This document shows positions 25,136 through 37,140 of a stretch of 64,000 bases of DNA, one piece after another. Under the pieces are notes generated by a model. That model was not told the origin of the DNA. It did no database searches and was given only the letters and a program-made list of their open reading frames with translations. Position 1 is the first letter of the stretch. Each line of letters begins with the position of its first letter. The stretch is from Serinus canaria (lineage: Eukaryota > Chordata > Aves > Passeriformes > Fringillidae). Location: assembly GCF_022539315.1 (NCBI RefSeq), contig NC_066313.1, positions 67,831,934 to 67,895,933 of the forward strand. The letters are read 5' to 3'. A program made the position numbers and the translations under genes.

Positions 25136-27039
25136 ATTTCCTCTTATTTTTACAATGGATAACACCTGCTGAAATTTTATGCAGAAGAAAAAGACATGGA
25201 CTTGCAGAAAATAAGCAAAAGCACAGTTTTCTGGCTCTTTTGACCTCCATAAACATGAGATGTAGTACAGCTGAAGCCTGGAAAAGTCATCATAAGTTTT
25301 GTAATAAATGCAGTACAAGTGTGCAGCCTGCAGGCAATTCATATGAAGGTGAATTGGTGTCAGAAAATGATTGCATAAAGGGGGGTGAATCTCTAGTTAT
25401 TGAAATAGATTCAGCCACTGGTGAATGGCTAGTCCAAGTTAATACAAGGATAAGAAATGTGCATATGGGATAGAAAAGAGATGAAGATTGAATGAGAAAC
25501 AGAGATAAAAATAAAAAAAATGTTTAACTTTGTAATTCATTTCAAAAAGCTACATTTTTTACTTTGATATATCCCTTCTTTTTACTTATTCTACCTTCAT
25601 TCCAGTCAGTGAATAAAAATTACTGATATGCTAGATAAAAAGCACATGTGAATATGTCCTGACAAATGGAGTCATGGTGAATGATATGTCAAGTTTCTTG
25701 GTAGTATATAAACTTTGGATGTTGATATTATCTCCTGGTTATTGTCACTTTATTCAGAAACTCACAGCTGTACTTACCCCACTGGTTTAGAGCCCATCAG
25801 GATAATGTGAGTATATAATTTTCAACTATGACATGATGCTAATGATATTGCCAGTTCTACAGTTTTCCTACTTTCCTCTCCTTCATCTCCTATCACCTTT
25901 TCAAATTATTTATTTACTGCAAAACTTCTAAAGCTATCTTTAAATGAGAAATGTATTTAAAGAATTTAAATTAAATGATTAAAACAAAAACAAAACACTT
26001 CCTCCATTTGATCCCCGTTAAAATACCAGAAGCTACAGCTTTAACTGTGGCAAGCCTGCAAGATGCATGATGAGACTTTTGCTTACATGCTCAACCATGA
26101 TTGCTTATGGTAATTTGCTCTGTTTGCTAACTTTCTGTTGGCTTTATCAGCTAAAGCACTATTTGCACATGAAAGTTTTTCCCAATTACAAAGGTTCCCT
26201 GGGAAACACAGAGAGCTAGAAAACAAAAATATGCATTAGAGGCCAATGTGTGAACCAGGGAATCAATAGGCCATCAGAGAGATGCAAGAAGAAAGGGAAT
26301 TGCTGTAGTTCATAACATGTTTCTCTCTAGAATTTATTCCTCACTCCTGTGCAAAGTAATTTCAATTTAATGATCCTCAGAGATGCTGGAAGACTCCTCT
26401 GTTTGAGGAGTTTGTCTTTTGACAGACATTAAAAAAAACCCCAAAAAACAGCTACCCTGAAGTCATTCAGCTTTTGACAAGGTTTGCTAAGTCCCTCAGT
26501 CCAGCTTGTTTAAATGAAGCTGCAACTTTTCTCCTACTCCTGTAGGAGTGAGATGATAGGACAGCAGAAACAAAATAAACCCTCATGGGATTCCTTCATT
26601 TGGGTGGTGCATAGTTTCTTTAACATTTTTTGAAAGTCTTTTCCATATACCAGTTATGGACAAAAAGAGACAATTACATTATTGCAAAACAATTATTTCA
26701 AAATTGCATTAAAGCTATTATGTGTTCATAACTTACACTGTGATTCTAAGAGTTAGAAATATTTATAAAATTATTGTAAAAATATTATATGTCCTTAACT
26801 TCAAGTAAAGTATAAAGAGACAGTCATTGTACAATTAAGGGGTTTTTTTTGTTTGTTTGGTTTTTTTTTTGTTTTTTTTTTCTATATGTCTTTTTGAAAA
26901 AAATAAAAAGAGACAGAAAATCTTGATTTCTTCCTGAAATTTCCAACAGGTCCAACAGGAACAGAAAATACTTTAATTTTAACCAGAGACCTCTGGGAAT
27001 TTTAGTCCTGGGCACAAGAGGCACAGGAAATACTCTTCA

Positions 27040-27500
27040 TAGTTTGGTCAATATGTCTGTCATTTACAGTCACAGAAATTATATCCAGAATTAACCTTGA
27101 GAGTCATATAACTGATTCCTTTACTTTCAAATTAATTCTGTCCAAAGTGTTCCTACCAAATATTTTTCAAATCTGTCCTTAAGAACCTCCTGTAATGGAA
27201 AAGTGTTTGCTTTTTTCTTTTTCCCCTGTGGACACCAAGAATCAATTATTGCATTCATTGCAACAGCAACCCTTATTCATACAAAGACTGTGATCTTAGT
27301 CTTCTACAGACTAAACAGTGCTCATACCTACAGTCATTCTTTGTTGGCCATGTTTCCTGTACTTCTGCACCTTTTTGTTACATGCTCTCTGGTTTATGAG
27401 CAAAACTCTTTTTTTATTTTTCCCTTTCAGTCTTACAAGCATCACTCCTGTTTATATATCTCAGCACTTGTCCCCTTCTCTGCTGCACTTTGAAAAAGGA
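27040..27500 (-). mobile_element. Ancient CR1/L3-like LINE relic
   Basis: On the plus strand, AATCTGTCCTTAAGAACCTC followed by CTGTAATGG is the antisense of a conserved block in old CR1/L3-type 3' regions. Further right, CTTCTACAGACTAAACAGTG corresponds to the antisense of the CTGTTTAGCCTGGAGAAGAG block. This places the element on the minus strand with its 3' end near 27040. Divergence is high, suggesting insertion well before the younger CR1 copies in this window. Frames at 27203-27563 run through it and are not genes. Confidence 0.6.
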
Positions 27501-30500
27501 TTTGTGTTCATAACTGTCAAAGGCACACTGAAGAACCCTGATCAAAACTGTCTGTCATTATGATGGTTGACCTCTGATATAGTCAGTGTGTACAGTTTTC
27601 TAGCAAGTTTTGGCTCCTATTCTATCACATTTTTTGCCTTGTGCCATGTGTCCTAATTGTTATTGTAACGTCATATGAGCCAGTGTTAAAGTTAGAAACA
27701 CAGAATGAGTTATACTCCTTGAAACCTGTTTTTTACTTTTCCAAATTGTATTGCTCCTAAGTAATTTGTTTTTAACACTATCTTTGATTTCTCCAAAGGC
27801 TATAGATCAGTTTATGATTTTCTTTTTCCAATACACTTCTGGGAGCTAAGATTGAACTACATGATTGATCAGGAAGTTTCTTCCCTCTTTCTGTTGCTGT
27901 CTGTCTTTTTCTCTGTGCACCTCTGTCTTTCTGTCTGTCTGTTCTTCCTCTTCTGATTTGGAAATCCCAACTGTCCTTCAAGAGTTCTCAAAATTAATAG
28001 TGAATAGTTGACATTTCTTTGAAAAATGCTGACTTCATCCAGGTGAATTTCATTATATTTCGGAGGTGGGAAGTGATCCAGTTATTAGGGTGTGAACACC
28101 AGTGTTAAAAATGGGGGCTGGGGAATGTCTTCACTGATTTTAATATTTTGCATAACTTTTGGATAATTTTGAATCTTAGCAGTAGCTGGCAACTGAGGTG
28201 AGATTTTGCAACCTCCAAAAGCTTTCCTTCTTCATTAGGTACCTAAGTGGCAAGGGGAACTTGAGGGTGCTGGATTCCCAAAGCAGTGGGAGCCAGCATT
28301 GGGAATGTCTGAGAGGAATCACTGCTCATCAGCCAGCTTGCCTCTGGGGTGCAGTTTCACAGTTAGCTGCAGTCCTTTTAAATCACACTGATTCAGTAAG
28401 AGATAATATTGTGTGTCTTTTGGGAACGAGGGCAAGAAATGTTGAATGCAGCCCTCTTTCCTTCTCCCTTGCTACTCGGCACTGGTAAGACTGAAAGCTG
28501 CAAGCTATCACACCTGTATCCACCAATGCTCCTGTATTTGCTCAGCAGGGTGAGGATGGCTGATGTACTCACTTCAACAGAAAGCTTTCTGAAGATTAAA
28601 TACTACTTACTCTACAGTGACTCAGGGAGTAGGTAAGTTTTTAGGCTTCTGCTGTTGAAAGTTAGTTTTCATTAAGGAGCCCCTAATGTTTAGTGCACAG
28701 CTTTCAAAATAGTTCTGCTAAATTTCCATTTATTTGAATAAATTCTATCAAGTACTCAAATGCCATTTCCAATATCTGCTAAGTTTAGTTGGAAGCAGAG
28801 AATCACAAATATGTCTGGTGTTCATTAATCAAAACACAAATGGATAGTGGGAAACTGCAGTTTAGCTTAGCAGAAGTGCTGATGAGATTTTTTTTCACCG
28901 CTGTTTTTTAAGTTCTGCTATCTGCTGTGATGTTTGCAAGGTTAGTCCACTAGATGGCATGCTGTGCTTCAAAATAGAGAATTTTTACTCTGTTTATATA
29001 ACAACATTTTAACGACTTTTGTGATAAATACCCTACATTTTAAAGACTTAGAGCAGCAGAAAAAAGATAGACACACATACTATAACTACCTGTCAATTAA
29101 TCAGGTGTAGAAACCATGGAGCTGTCACTATTGCTTAAATTTCCACAGATACAGAGGTGCAGAATGATTGTAACTGTACCACTTTAGTACTGAGAAAGTG
29201 TCACTGCACTCAGTAAGGGAGGAATTGTACCAATCCGATGCTGCATTAATTCCAAAATTTCTTACACTGGCCAGTTTAGACATCATTAATGTCTCATTAA
29301 GTAAAAATTGCATCTAGAAAAAAACAAGCATGAAATCCTTCTAATCAAGTTACATTGAAAATGCTTTCATTACTGTATTTTTGAACTCCTGAAATTATGT
29401 CTCAGCATTATTTTTTCCTCTATGATACAAAATTAAGAGCTACTAACTTGTTTTTCAAGCTGTTAGTTAAATTGAGATGAAAATTTGCTTTCCGAGTACA
29501 TCTAAGGCAAAAATTTGGGTTTTTATAACTTTGAAACCAAAATTACTGTCTTTAAGAGTTTGCCACTTAAATCATGTAGTTATATCATTGCTGTAAAATT
29601 TCGAGGATCATTCCTGAGTTGTTACTCTGCAGTCAGGTTCAGTATGTGTTTACAGGTAACAGCCAGATAATGGAAACCCTCATTTGAACAGGAGCATTCA
29701 TACTGGGAAGGTTCTTCAACACAGTAGGGAAGTAACTGAATAAATTATAAAACAGAGTGAGAAGGGCAAGGCAAACTCAAAATCTTGAGAGGAAAGTGCA
29801 ACAACCCAAGAAAAAAGATAAAGGAAGGGAAGAATATCTAAAGGATATAAGAAGTGGAAATGAAGACCTATAGGAAACTTGAAAGGAGGATGCCTAAGGA
29901 ATGAAAAATTAAAATTTTATTTAGAAGCCAAAAAAACCCATATTTCATAAAGAACTTAGCTTGAGATGAAGCTATGTCTTCATCAAGGTTTCTCATTACT
30001 TAGAAGGTCATCCCAGAGTGGGAGTTTATAACTAATCCTGACATTCTAGAAAGCCACACCTTTACTTTTCCATTTCCTTCTTTTTAATTATGGTATTACG
30101 TGTAACATCAACATATTTTAGTTCAATTTTACTAATGGAAAAGAGAAAATTCAAGGGAAATACAAAATATATAACATATGAGGTCTACTCTGTTCAGAGG
30201 ACATTCTTTAAATGAAACTCTTTTAAATAGCATCTTCTTAAAAAAAAAATAAATCAACAATCCACACCCCTCCCTGTCCACCTCCAAAAAATACCCCACT
30301 ACTCAACACATGGATGTTTATCTGAAATATAGTCGGTATTCTGGCAAAACAGCAACAAAATTTGGCCTTGCAAATGCAACCAAAACTTGTAGCTCTTTGG
30401 ATGTTTTTTCCTTTCTCTGTACTGCCACAGTCAGAAATGGGCACATGAAAGTCTGACAAAACCATGGCCTCGTTTTATTTCCACTTGCTTCAGTAACTTT

Positions 30501-31069
30501 ACAGAAGCTGCATCAAAATCAACATTTATAGAAGCTTGATTTTGAAGGTGAGAATTATATGATTCTGATTCTATACCAGATCTAGACAAAAGTAATTAGA
30601 CCTTATAATAATTGGTAAAACTATAGAAGTCTTCCTTAAGCTTGTGTAGATAAAAATATAGGTTCTGAATCATACTCAAATAGACTGGCTGAAATATGAA
30701 TTACTTGATACTGCATATGCTTTAGCGACATAGAACTGTTTTTCTTTTGATCATATCTTCTGTCATTTATGATTTCTATTTAGTGGAAATATCTTGTTTT
30801 GAAATACAAAGCCCCTACTTCTCTCTGCACAGCCAGGTAGCTATTCAGATACTGGTATTCCTGAACATGAGTTTTTATTTTACCATAAATAACACCACAG
30901 ATATCTTGATGTTTGTGATACTTGTATTTTGGTTTTGGTTTTTGTGAGCAGTTGCTGAGTTCAGTAGCTTGATGGAGGCACTGCTGCAGCTCCCACTTCC
31001 CAGGTCCAGCTGGAAGTGAAGCTGAGCTCCCCTTCCCAATAGGCACACATGCAAACACACACTTAGATT
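27501..31069. other. Non-coding stretch
   Basis: No gene was recognised. The part 28190-28640 is GC-richer, contains TGCTACTCGGCACTGGTAAG (faintly like a CR1 block) and ends at a GTAAGT donor-like site at 28632, but I cannot classify it. A run of TTTTGG/GGTTTTTG lies near 30930. Minus-strand frames at 28000 and 30240-31090 are low-complexity or chance. Confidence 0.45.
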
Positions 31070-31170
31070 CATAAAATTATAGAACATCTATAATTTTATG
31101 AACATCTATGAGTTGGAAGGGACTCACATGGATCATCAAAGTCCAATCCCTGGCCCTGCACAGGACACCC
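31070..31170 (-). mobile_element. CR1 LINE 3' tail with a perfect hairpin at its end
   Basis: The block ATGAGTTGGAAGGGACTCAC, then ATGGATCATCAAAGTCCAAT and CCCTGGCCCTGCACAGGACA is the antisense of a bird CR1 3' end. The terminal short repeats have turned into a hairpin: CATAAAATTATA (31070-31081) and its exact inverse (31089-31100) separated by seven bases. GAACATCTAT also occurs twice, at 31082 and 31100. Only about 100 bp of CR1 is recognisable. Confidence 0.8.
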
Positions 31171-32455
31171 CCAATATCACATAGTATCATACAGAATACA
31201 AATGTACACGTTCACACTCCTGGCCACAAAGATCAACACACAAAGACACAACACCACAAACATGAATGCCCTTCAGGAATGACACCAGTGTCCTCATCAT
31301 CTTTGTCTCTCTGGCCGACCATGGCAAGGCCAGCAAGTAGCCCCAGACACAGCCTGCCCTGCAACTGGCCTTTGGACACAGCTTTTCAGCAACCTCATAC
31401 AGACATGCTCATACACACAGACAAGTGTGCAAAAAGGTTTCTCAACTGACTGCATCAGATCTCACTGGCTCTGCTGAGCAGTCAGAAAATACACATAGAG
31501 TCCAGTGAGGAAACAGGGTACAGTGGCACAGTGCAGGGACCAGGTTCAAGCCTTACAAGCACATGGATAAGCATCTGCTGGCATCTGCCAGCATGCCTAA
31601 CCCCACTTATTGTATTATTCCTCTATTTTCCTATGTCTATTTCTCTCCAAACCACCTGATCCCTTCCTTTTCCTACTTTGGTTCTTCCCCTAACATTCCA
31701 TACCAAGTCTAGTGAAATTCAAAAGTGCTGCTCCCTTGTACCCCAATATTAGCCCTGTAACACTAGGCAGTAATACTACCCATTTTGCAAAGCCATCTGG
31801 AGAGCCACTCTGCTGACTCATGGAGATATGTTATCTTCCCAGCCCATGAAGCTGAGGCTCTCCTGGAACATCTGGGAGCAGATCCAGGGCAGTGACTTGC
31901 CTCTTTGATTAAAATATTGCTATTTTTCTTCTGTGATCCTTGGTGTTTTTGTGGATTCTTCCTGAACCTCTAATCACATAATCTAACAGTTTTAAAAAGG
32001 TTCTTCTTTCAAGGAAGTAACAAAAAATATAATAAGACTCTTTAGTACCAAATATCCTGTTTTCAGCACATGTGGAATAGTTTGCACTGAATGTGCTCGT
32101 GGGGGAAAAAACACTAAACCACAAAAATTTATATATTTTCAAATCTCTGTCTGCTCTTCTATTTAAGTCTCTTGAAATCTGTATTCATTCAGCATTCCAG
32201 CCAGAATAGATTTTTATTGCAAACACCAACTACAATCTCTTTCAACTATTTCTTAGGTAATAAAATTGTCTACATTCGATTGATAGTAGTGGATTCTAAT
32301 TTAACTATTTAAGAGTAAAGCTGCATTTCCTTTAGACTGCTTTATGGAGTCCAGTATACTTAGCAAGCACCATCTTTTTATATGCACCACAGTCTCCAGA
32401 GTATTTTAGACTTTATGAGATCAGCAGACCTTAAATGTTCACCATCTCCTAGCAT
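31171..32455. other. Unclassified, partly GC-richer stretch
   Basis: The part 31171-31900 is CA-rich and GC-richer than its surroundings, and it includes a 113-codon plus-strand frame (31108-31449) that starts inside the CR1 tail and has no recognised domain. It may be a repeat I do not recognise. Beyond 31900 the DNA is AT-rich and featureless. Confidence 0.4.
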
Positions 32456-32461
32456 TTTATT
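32456..32461 (-). promoter_or_regulatory. AATAAA polyadenylation signal candidate
   Basis: On the minus strand an AATAAA hexamer lies 77 nt downstream of the stop codon of the candidate terminal exon at 32539-32806. The position fits a short 3' UTR, but this hexamer is frequent by chance in AT-rich DNA. Confidence 0.3.
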
Positions 32462-32538
32462 ACACTGAATCTATTTCCTAAGATGATTCCTCCATTTGCC
32501 ACTGATCCTGTTGTTCATTGAACAGTAAAGAAGTAGTC

Positions 32539-32806
32539 TTATTGCACCTTGAAGGGCTCAAGTGCTGCTTTAGTGATTGCACAATGGATATCCTTGGTTG
32601 AATTGCCAAGGAAATTGAAACTCCACTGGTCAACAGGTCTTTTCCTTAAACTAGGGGCTTTCCGGCTCCTCTGGAATTGCTTTTCACCTTGATCATGGCA
32701 CTTCGTATATCTTTCTTCTAAACGTGCTCTATATGCTTCTATATTTTTTGATTGCTGTTTTCCTGCTCAGGATTTTTTCCTGTTGTTTCTTAGACTGCTC
32801 TTCCTC
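32539..32806 (-). pseudogene. Candidate terminal exon or broken coding relic, family unknown
   Basis: Reading leftward from 32806 there is an AG acceptor-like site followed by EEEQSKKQQEKILSR. A single extra A in AGGAAAACAGC near 32760 then shifts the frame. After it, 73 codons stay open to a TAA at 32541-32539. The peptide starts as a charged, coiled-coil-like segment (KNIEAYRARLEERY) and ends with RPVDQWSFNFLGNS and a helical AITKAALEPFKVQ. Amino-acid composition is consistent on both sides of the shift, which argues for a real coding origin. There is no ATG, so it would be a 3' exon or retrocopy remnant. An AATAAA lies just downstream. I do not recognise the family. With one frameshift it is either decayed or an assembly or sequencing slip in an A run. 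Chance remains possible. Confidence 0.38.
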
Positions 32807-33954
32807 CTGAATATGTGTACTCTATGACTTGAAAAATATTTATACACACTGCATATAGAAATTACATTTTGTCAGACAGTACAGTTATACTGAATGCTTT
32901 AACCTTTTTAAATCTCTGTGAGGTCAAATACTTCCTAGTTATTGATTTCAATATCATTTTGATAACAAGAAAAAAAATTACACAAATTAAATTAAAATTC
33001 TTTTACAAGCTCCTAGTCCTATTCTTCAAAGACAGAAAAATTATGAACATATGAAGTCATTTCCAGGACACTGAACACCTTCTGTCTCATTCTTTTGACA
33101 AATAACTGTGAAGTCAATGAGCAGAAATTTCTGTTGTAAAATTTTGGAAAGAAACATGTTAATTATGAAAAATAACTAGATAAATTTTAAAGCTGTGCTT
33201 GAGCTTCTCAAAATTTGGACACTTTTAGAGATAAATCTAGTCTATTAGCTTTCTTTGAAAGGGAAAATAAAAGGAAGAAGGTAGATGCCACTTCATAAAT
33301 CAGGGTATTTAAAGAGAGCTCTGGCAAACTGAAATTATCTACCCATGGTTAAAGTTGAGTTTTGACTTAAAAATGAACATTCAAAACAGTGTATTCCATG
33401 ACTGACATTTTTATTTTGTCAGGAAAGGCTGTCTCATGTCTCTTCTGAATACAGAAAAAACTTTCACTATACAAATGACACTTGCTTTACCTTTAAGGGC
33501 ATATGACTCTCTTCATATATTCCACTGGGAATTTTATGATGCTTGTTCTCTCACATAAAAATTTTGGCATAACAGATCTCTAAGTTCAGCAGACTGGATT
33601 ATAGCTGGCACTGGTATTTTACAGTCTTAAAACTTTTTTGTTTCTCCAGTATTCTAATAAGTATACCTTCTAAAAGCTGCAGGAAAAAGGGTGGATTCCT
33701 TTTCTCTTATGCAAAATAATACTTTTATATTGAAGAAGAACAATTTGAATAAACATGGTGTGGTTCAGTAAATTAATTTGTAAGTAATCAACTTTCTCTA
33801 ATTGAATTATTTACACAGTATTCTTACCTTTCTCTTGTGTAGGACTATTTCAGTCCTTGAAAATATTCTGAGCTTAAATACAAGGCTGATTTTGGTTTTT
33901 TTTTTTTCTTCACAGAACTTTTGCTTAGCCTCCCAGCTATTAAGGACATGTTAG
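32807..33954. other. AT-rich non-coding stretch
   Basis: This is intergenic or intronic DNA without recognised features. No upstream exon for the 32539-32806 candidate could be identified by eye. Confidence 0.5.
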
Positions 33955-34450
33955 TTTTCTCAGAATCATTGGAGATCTCCTAGTTCAGTATGCCTGTTCA
34001 AACCAAGATTAACCAGTACAGGTTGTTGGGCATCTGCTTCTGATTACTTCCAAGGATGAATGCTCCATGTCTCTGAGCAGCCTTTTCCATCATTTCACCA
34101 TCAAAAGAGTAAAAATATTTTTTTTACATTTAAGTAGAATGTATGTCCTTTGCCTCTTTTTCTGTCTCATCAGGTCCCATGAAGTTGTGCATGACCAACT
34201 TGTTTAAGTGTTTTCTATCTTTATTCTTTTATGCTGAAACTTCTTTCAAGTTTCCCATGAACATCTGCAAGCATGATGACTCTTCCAGTTTCCCGAAGAA
34301 GACCTCATTCACTTCCTCCTGATCAGGCAATCTGCACTAGACACCCACCTCAACACTGCCATCATTGATCTGCTCTATAATCCTGACCCATAAATTCTGA
34401 ACAAATTCAGCGTCGGTCCCCAAGGCATCCATCAATGCATTTCTGCTGCT
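33955..34450 (-). mobile_element. CR1 LINE, 3' UTR joined to endonuclease region
   Basis: From 33955 the plus strand shows antisense CR1 3' end: a TCAGAATCATTGGAGATCTC tail, GGTTGTTGGGCATCTGCTTC, then ATGTCTCTGAGCAGCCTTTT and CCTTTGCCTCTTTTTCTGTC. From about 34240 it shows antisense of the ORF2 endonuclease part: ACCTCATTCACTTCCTCCTG, CACTAGACACCCACC and ATAATCCTGACCCATAAATT. The reverse transcriptase segment that normally lies between these two parts is missing, so this copy has an internal deletion, or two CR1 fragments abut here. All frames are broken. Confidence 0.65.
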
Positions 34451-36454
34451 CATTCTCTCCGTCCTCCTAAGGACTCAAGATTTAGGTCTTCATTCCTCAT
34501 TTGGTGACCAAAGTAAATGAGTGGCAACTTTTTTTGTGGCTCCAAGTGGTTTCTTCAGATGAATCATGAAATAACTGATTATAAAACTGCATAATGATTT
34601 CCTGTTATTTTTTTTCCTAAATTATCTTTAAAGCACAATTAGTCAATAAAAAAGTTTTAATGAAACATTAATTTTGGAACATCTTTTGGAACTAGAACCT
34701 AGTGATCAATGCTTTCATTTGATTACTAAGAAGAAGAGAGAAAAGAAAAATATCATTCATGTAGCTTAAGAGAGAACACAAATTCACAAAGACTACTTTT
34801 CAATGTTTCCCCAAAATTAATGGAAGGATGAATAAATAAATAAAAAATACTAGCAAATACAGGTGTAGGATGAAACTGTCTTCCTTTTTGTGTATGTTTA
34901 TGCATGTAACATACTTCCTATTATTGTTTGTCTGTGATGATTGTAGCCCTGCCTCTTTTCCCCTCATGTTCAATTGAGCCAAAACTTCCAGCTGTGAAAC
35001 AATAGCATAGCAAAAAGGATGTATAGTTATCTGCCAGTATCTCCCACTCTATCACTACAGCAGGAGTTCATTCTCAAGTAATTTAATAAAACTTAAGAGG
35101 CTCCCTCTTTTGGCTTAGTGCTCTTTTAACTAGGTGGAAATATATTATAGATTAATCAATTCAGGAAGACAATCTGTTTTATTTTGGCAATGACTTCCCT
35201 GACTCTAAATAAACTGAGGTTCATCTGAAAACTTGTCTATCATTCGTTCAAATCAAAGACTTCTCTTTTGTGTGCTATTGTCAGACAGTCCGTATATAGA
35301 GATCCATTTGTTCATCCATAAAAACACATCAGAAAGCTCATTTTCCTGACTCAGTTAAGAACCTCTGAGAATGTGTGCAAGAAAAGTCTGTGACAACTAC
35401 CAAGTCAGTGGACCATTTTACAGCCTGGAGAAAAGTACATGGCATATGTGATGTCCACCAACATGAATTCTTAAAGGAGGATGTCATTTACTTCCCACAG
35501 TCCTTGGGAAGTAGTGTTTCCCATAAGTTTTTCTTTCTGCTTTCAGAAACTCATTAACATAACACCAAAGATACATTCCCTACTCATCTGGCTTCCAGCT
35601 GCCTCCTGTGACTGTGCCCTTAGGCAATATACTGGGAGGCAGCAAACCTGACAGTACAAGGCTGGGTTATGGTGCCATCAGTGTCCAGGTGGATCATCAC
35701 TGAAGTCCAGCCCTTGAACAGACTCTCCTGGTAAGTCACTCCAACTGCTATGATCCATAAGGTTTCATCCCTCCAGCCCTTGCACATCCAGGACACAAGT
35801 TTGTAAGATCATTATCTATCTAGAGCAAATTTCTCTAATTTTTTCATAACATCTTACCAGCTGGCATCTTGCACCTTACCCAACAGGTATAACAAGAGCC
35901 AAATTGATAAAAAAAAACAGGGATCAATATGCTCCTCCTGTGAGCTTTCTTTGTCACTACTTTCTGAACTTTTGAGAAAATGCCTTTCTCCTTGATGAGG
36001 AGAAATCTGGTCAGGACTTATGCATGCATAGCTGTGTACAGCACCAATTCTGAGCAAAAGAAAATTGTTCTCGTTTTTACCACTTCTATCCCACATATGT
36101 TCTGAAGGTGGCATGCTGCTCAGTGAGATGCTTCATTACTATTTAGATATACTGCTGCTGCTTTGCCATCTGAAGCTGCCACAGTCCACAGAGACAGTCT
36201 ATGAAAAATATGACTACCCCACAGCGTGTTTTTTGTCTTTTGACAGGATAAGAGATGGATAGGTTGGCTTGCAGAGACAATACTGGAGGACTATACCAAA
36301 GGCAACATATCTTCATATTTTTTTCTGCCTATGAAATACTTAACTTTGCCTCATGTCTGCATATCTTTTGGGAAATTATAGTTGAAATGGTCCCAGAGCA
36401 TGACAGGGAGCGCCATCATTTGACAGCATGGAGAGTGATATCCTAGATGTATCT
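34451..36454. other. Non-coding stretch between CR1 pieces
   Basis: No gene was recognised. The part 35560-35800 is GC-richer (GTGTCCAGGTGGATCATCAC) and could be a repeat unknown to me. Short frames on both strands at 35854-36446 have no recognised motifs. Confidence 0.45.
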
Positions 36455-37140
36455 ACCTGCCTTTCCTAAAGCCATGTTAGCTGGCCCTGATCACCTGGCT
36501 GTCCTGTGTCTGTTGGAACTCGAGATGATTTACTCTATGAACTTTCCTGATACTAGAGGTGAGGCTGACAGGCCTGTAGCTCCCCAGATCCTTCTTCCTG
36601 CCTTCTTGTAGACAGACATCACATTTTACAACTTCCAGTCTACTGAGTCCAGCCCAGTCAGCCACAACTGTTTGTAAATTATGCTAAGTGGCTCAGTGAG
36701 CACATCAGCTGGTAGCCACATAGCTTTGTGTGTGTGGGGGGAGGGGGGGATTAACCCACAGACTTGTGTGTCTAAAGAATGCAGCAGGTTTCAAACAATT
36801 CCCACTTGGCCTATGGGAGCTTCACTCAGCTCCCAGTTCCTGTCTTTCAGCTCAGTTTTTCTCTATTCCAGAGAAAAACTGGTCTGTTAAAAACCAAAGT
36901 ATTACTTCAGCCTTTTCCTCATCTTTTGGCTGTATGTTTCCCTCCACATCCAATAAAGGATTGAGATTCTGCTTCGTCCTCTTGTTGCTTATGCATTTAC
37001 AGAAATATTTTCTGTTGTCTTTTACAGCAACAGACAGATTTAGTTCTCATCCATATGGCGCAAAGTCCTTTTGCGCCACAGCAGTTTTCATTCTCAAGGT
37101 CACAAAAGCTTCAGAGAAAGCCTGGAATATCTTGTAGTTC
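36455..37140 (-). mobile_element. CR1 LINE, ORF2 region around the start of the RT domain
   Basis: On the minus strand the frame 36665-36477 contains GSYRPVSLTS preceded by EGRKKDL, which is the CR1 reverse transcriptase N-terminal motif (KKGRKEDPGNYRPVSLTS type). Moving right on the plus strand, antisense blocks of the linker between endonuclease and RT follow: TTCAGCCTTTTCCTCATCTT, CATCCAATAAAGGATTGAGA and TTCTGTTGTCTTTTACAGCA. The order is as in an intact CR1 ORF2, so this is one continuous piece. The frame is interrupted by stops. A G-rich run (36735-36750) interrupts it near 36.74 kb. Confidence 0.88.

Larger units (their letters stand above)
23740..27039. other. AT-rich non-coding stretch
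   Basis: No gene was recognised. It holds an A18 run at 24447-24464, a T15 run at 25121-25135 and a G/T-rich T tract at 26841-26885. The part 26020-26260 looks like unique sequence rich in homeodomain-like ATTA/TAAT motifs. A short perfect hairpin around CTCCTACTCCTGTAGGAG occurs near 26531-26548. Confidence 0.5.

Noticed and set aside
31108..31449. 113-codon plus-strand frame rich in H, T and P
   Set aside because: It begins inside an antisense CR1 tail and continues into CA-rich sequence; no domain is seen.
36730..37137. 135-codon plus-strand frame
   Set aside because: It lies antisense to CR1 ORF2 linker sequence.
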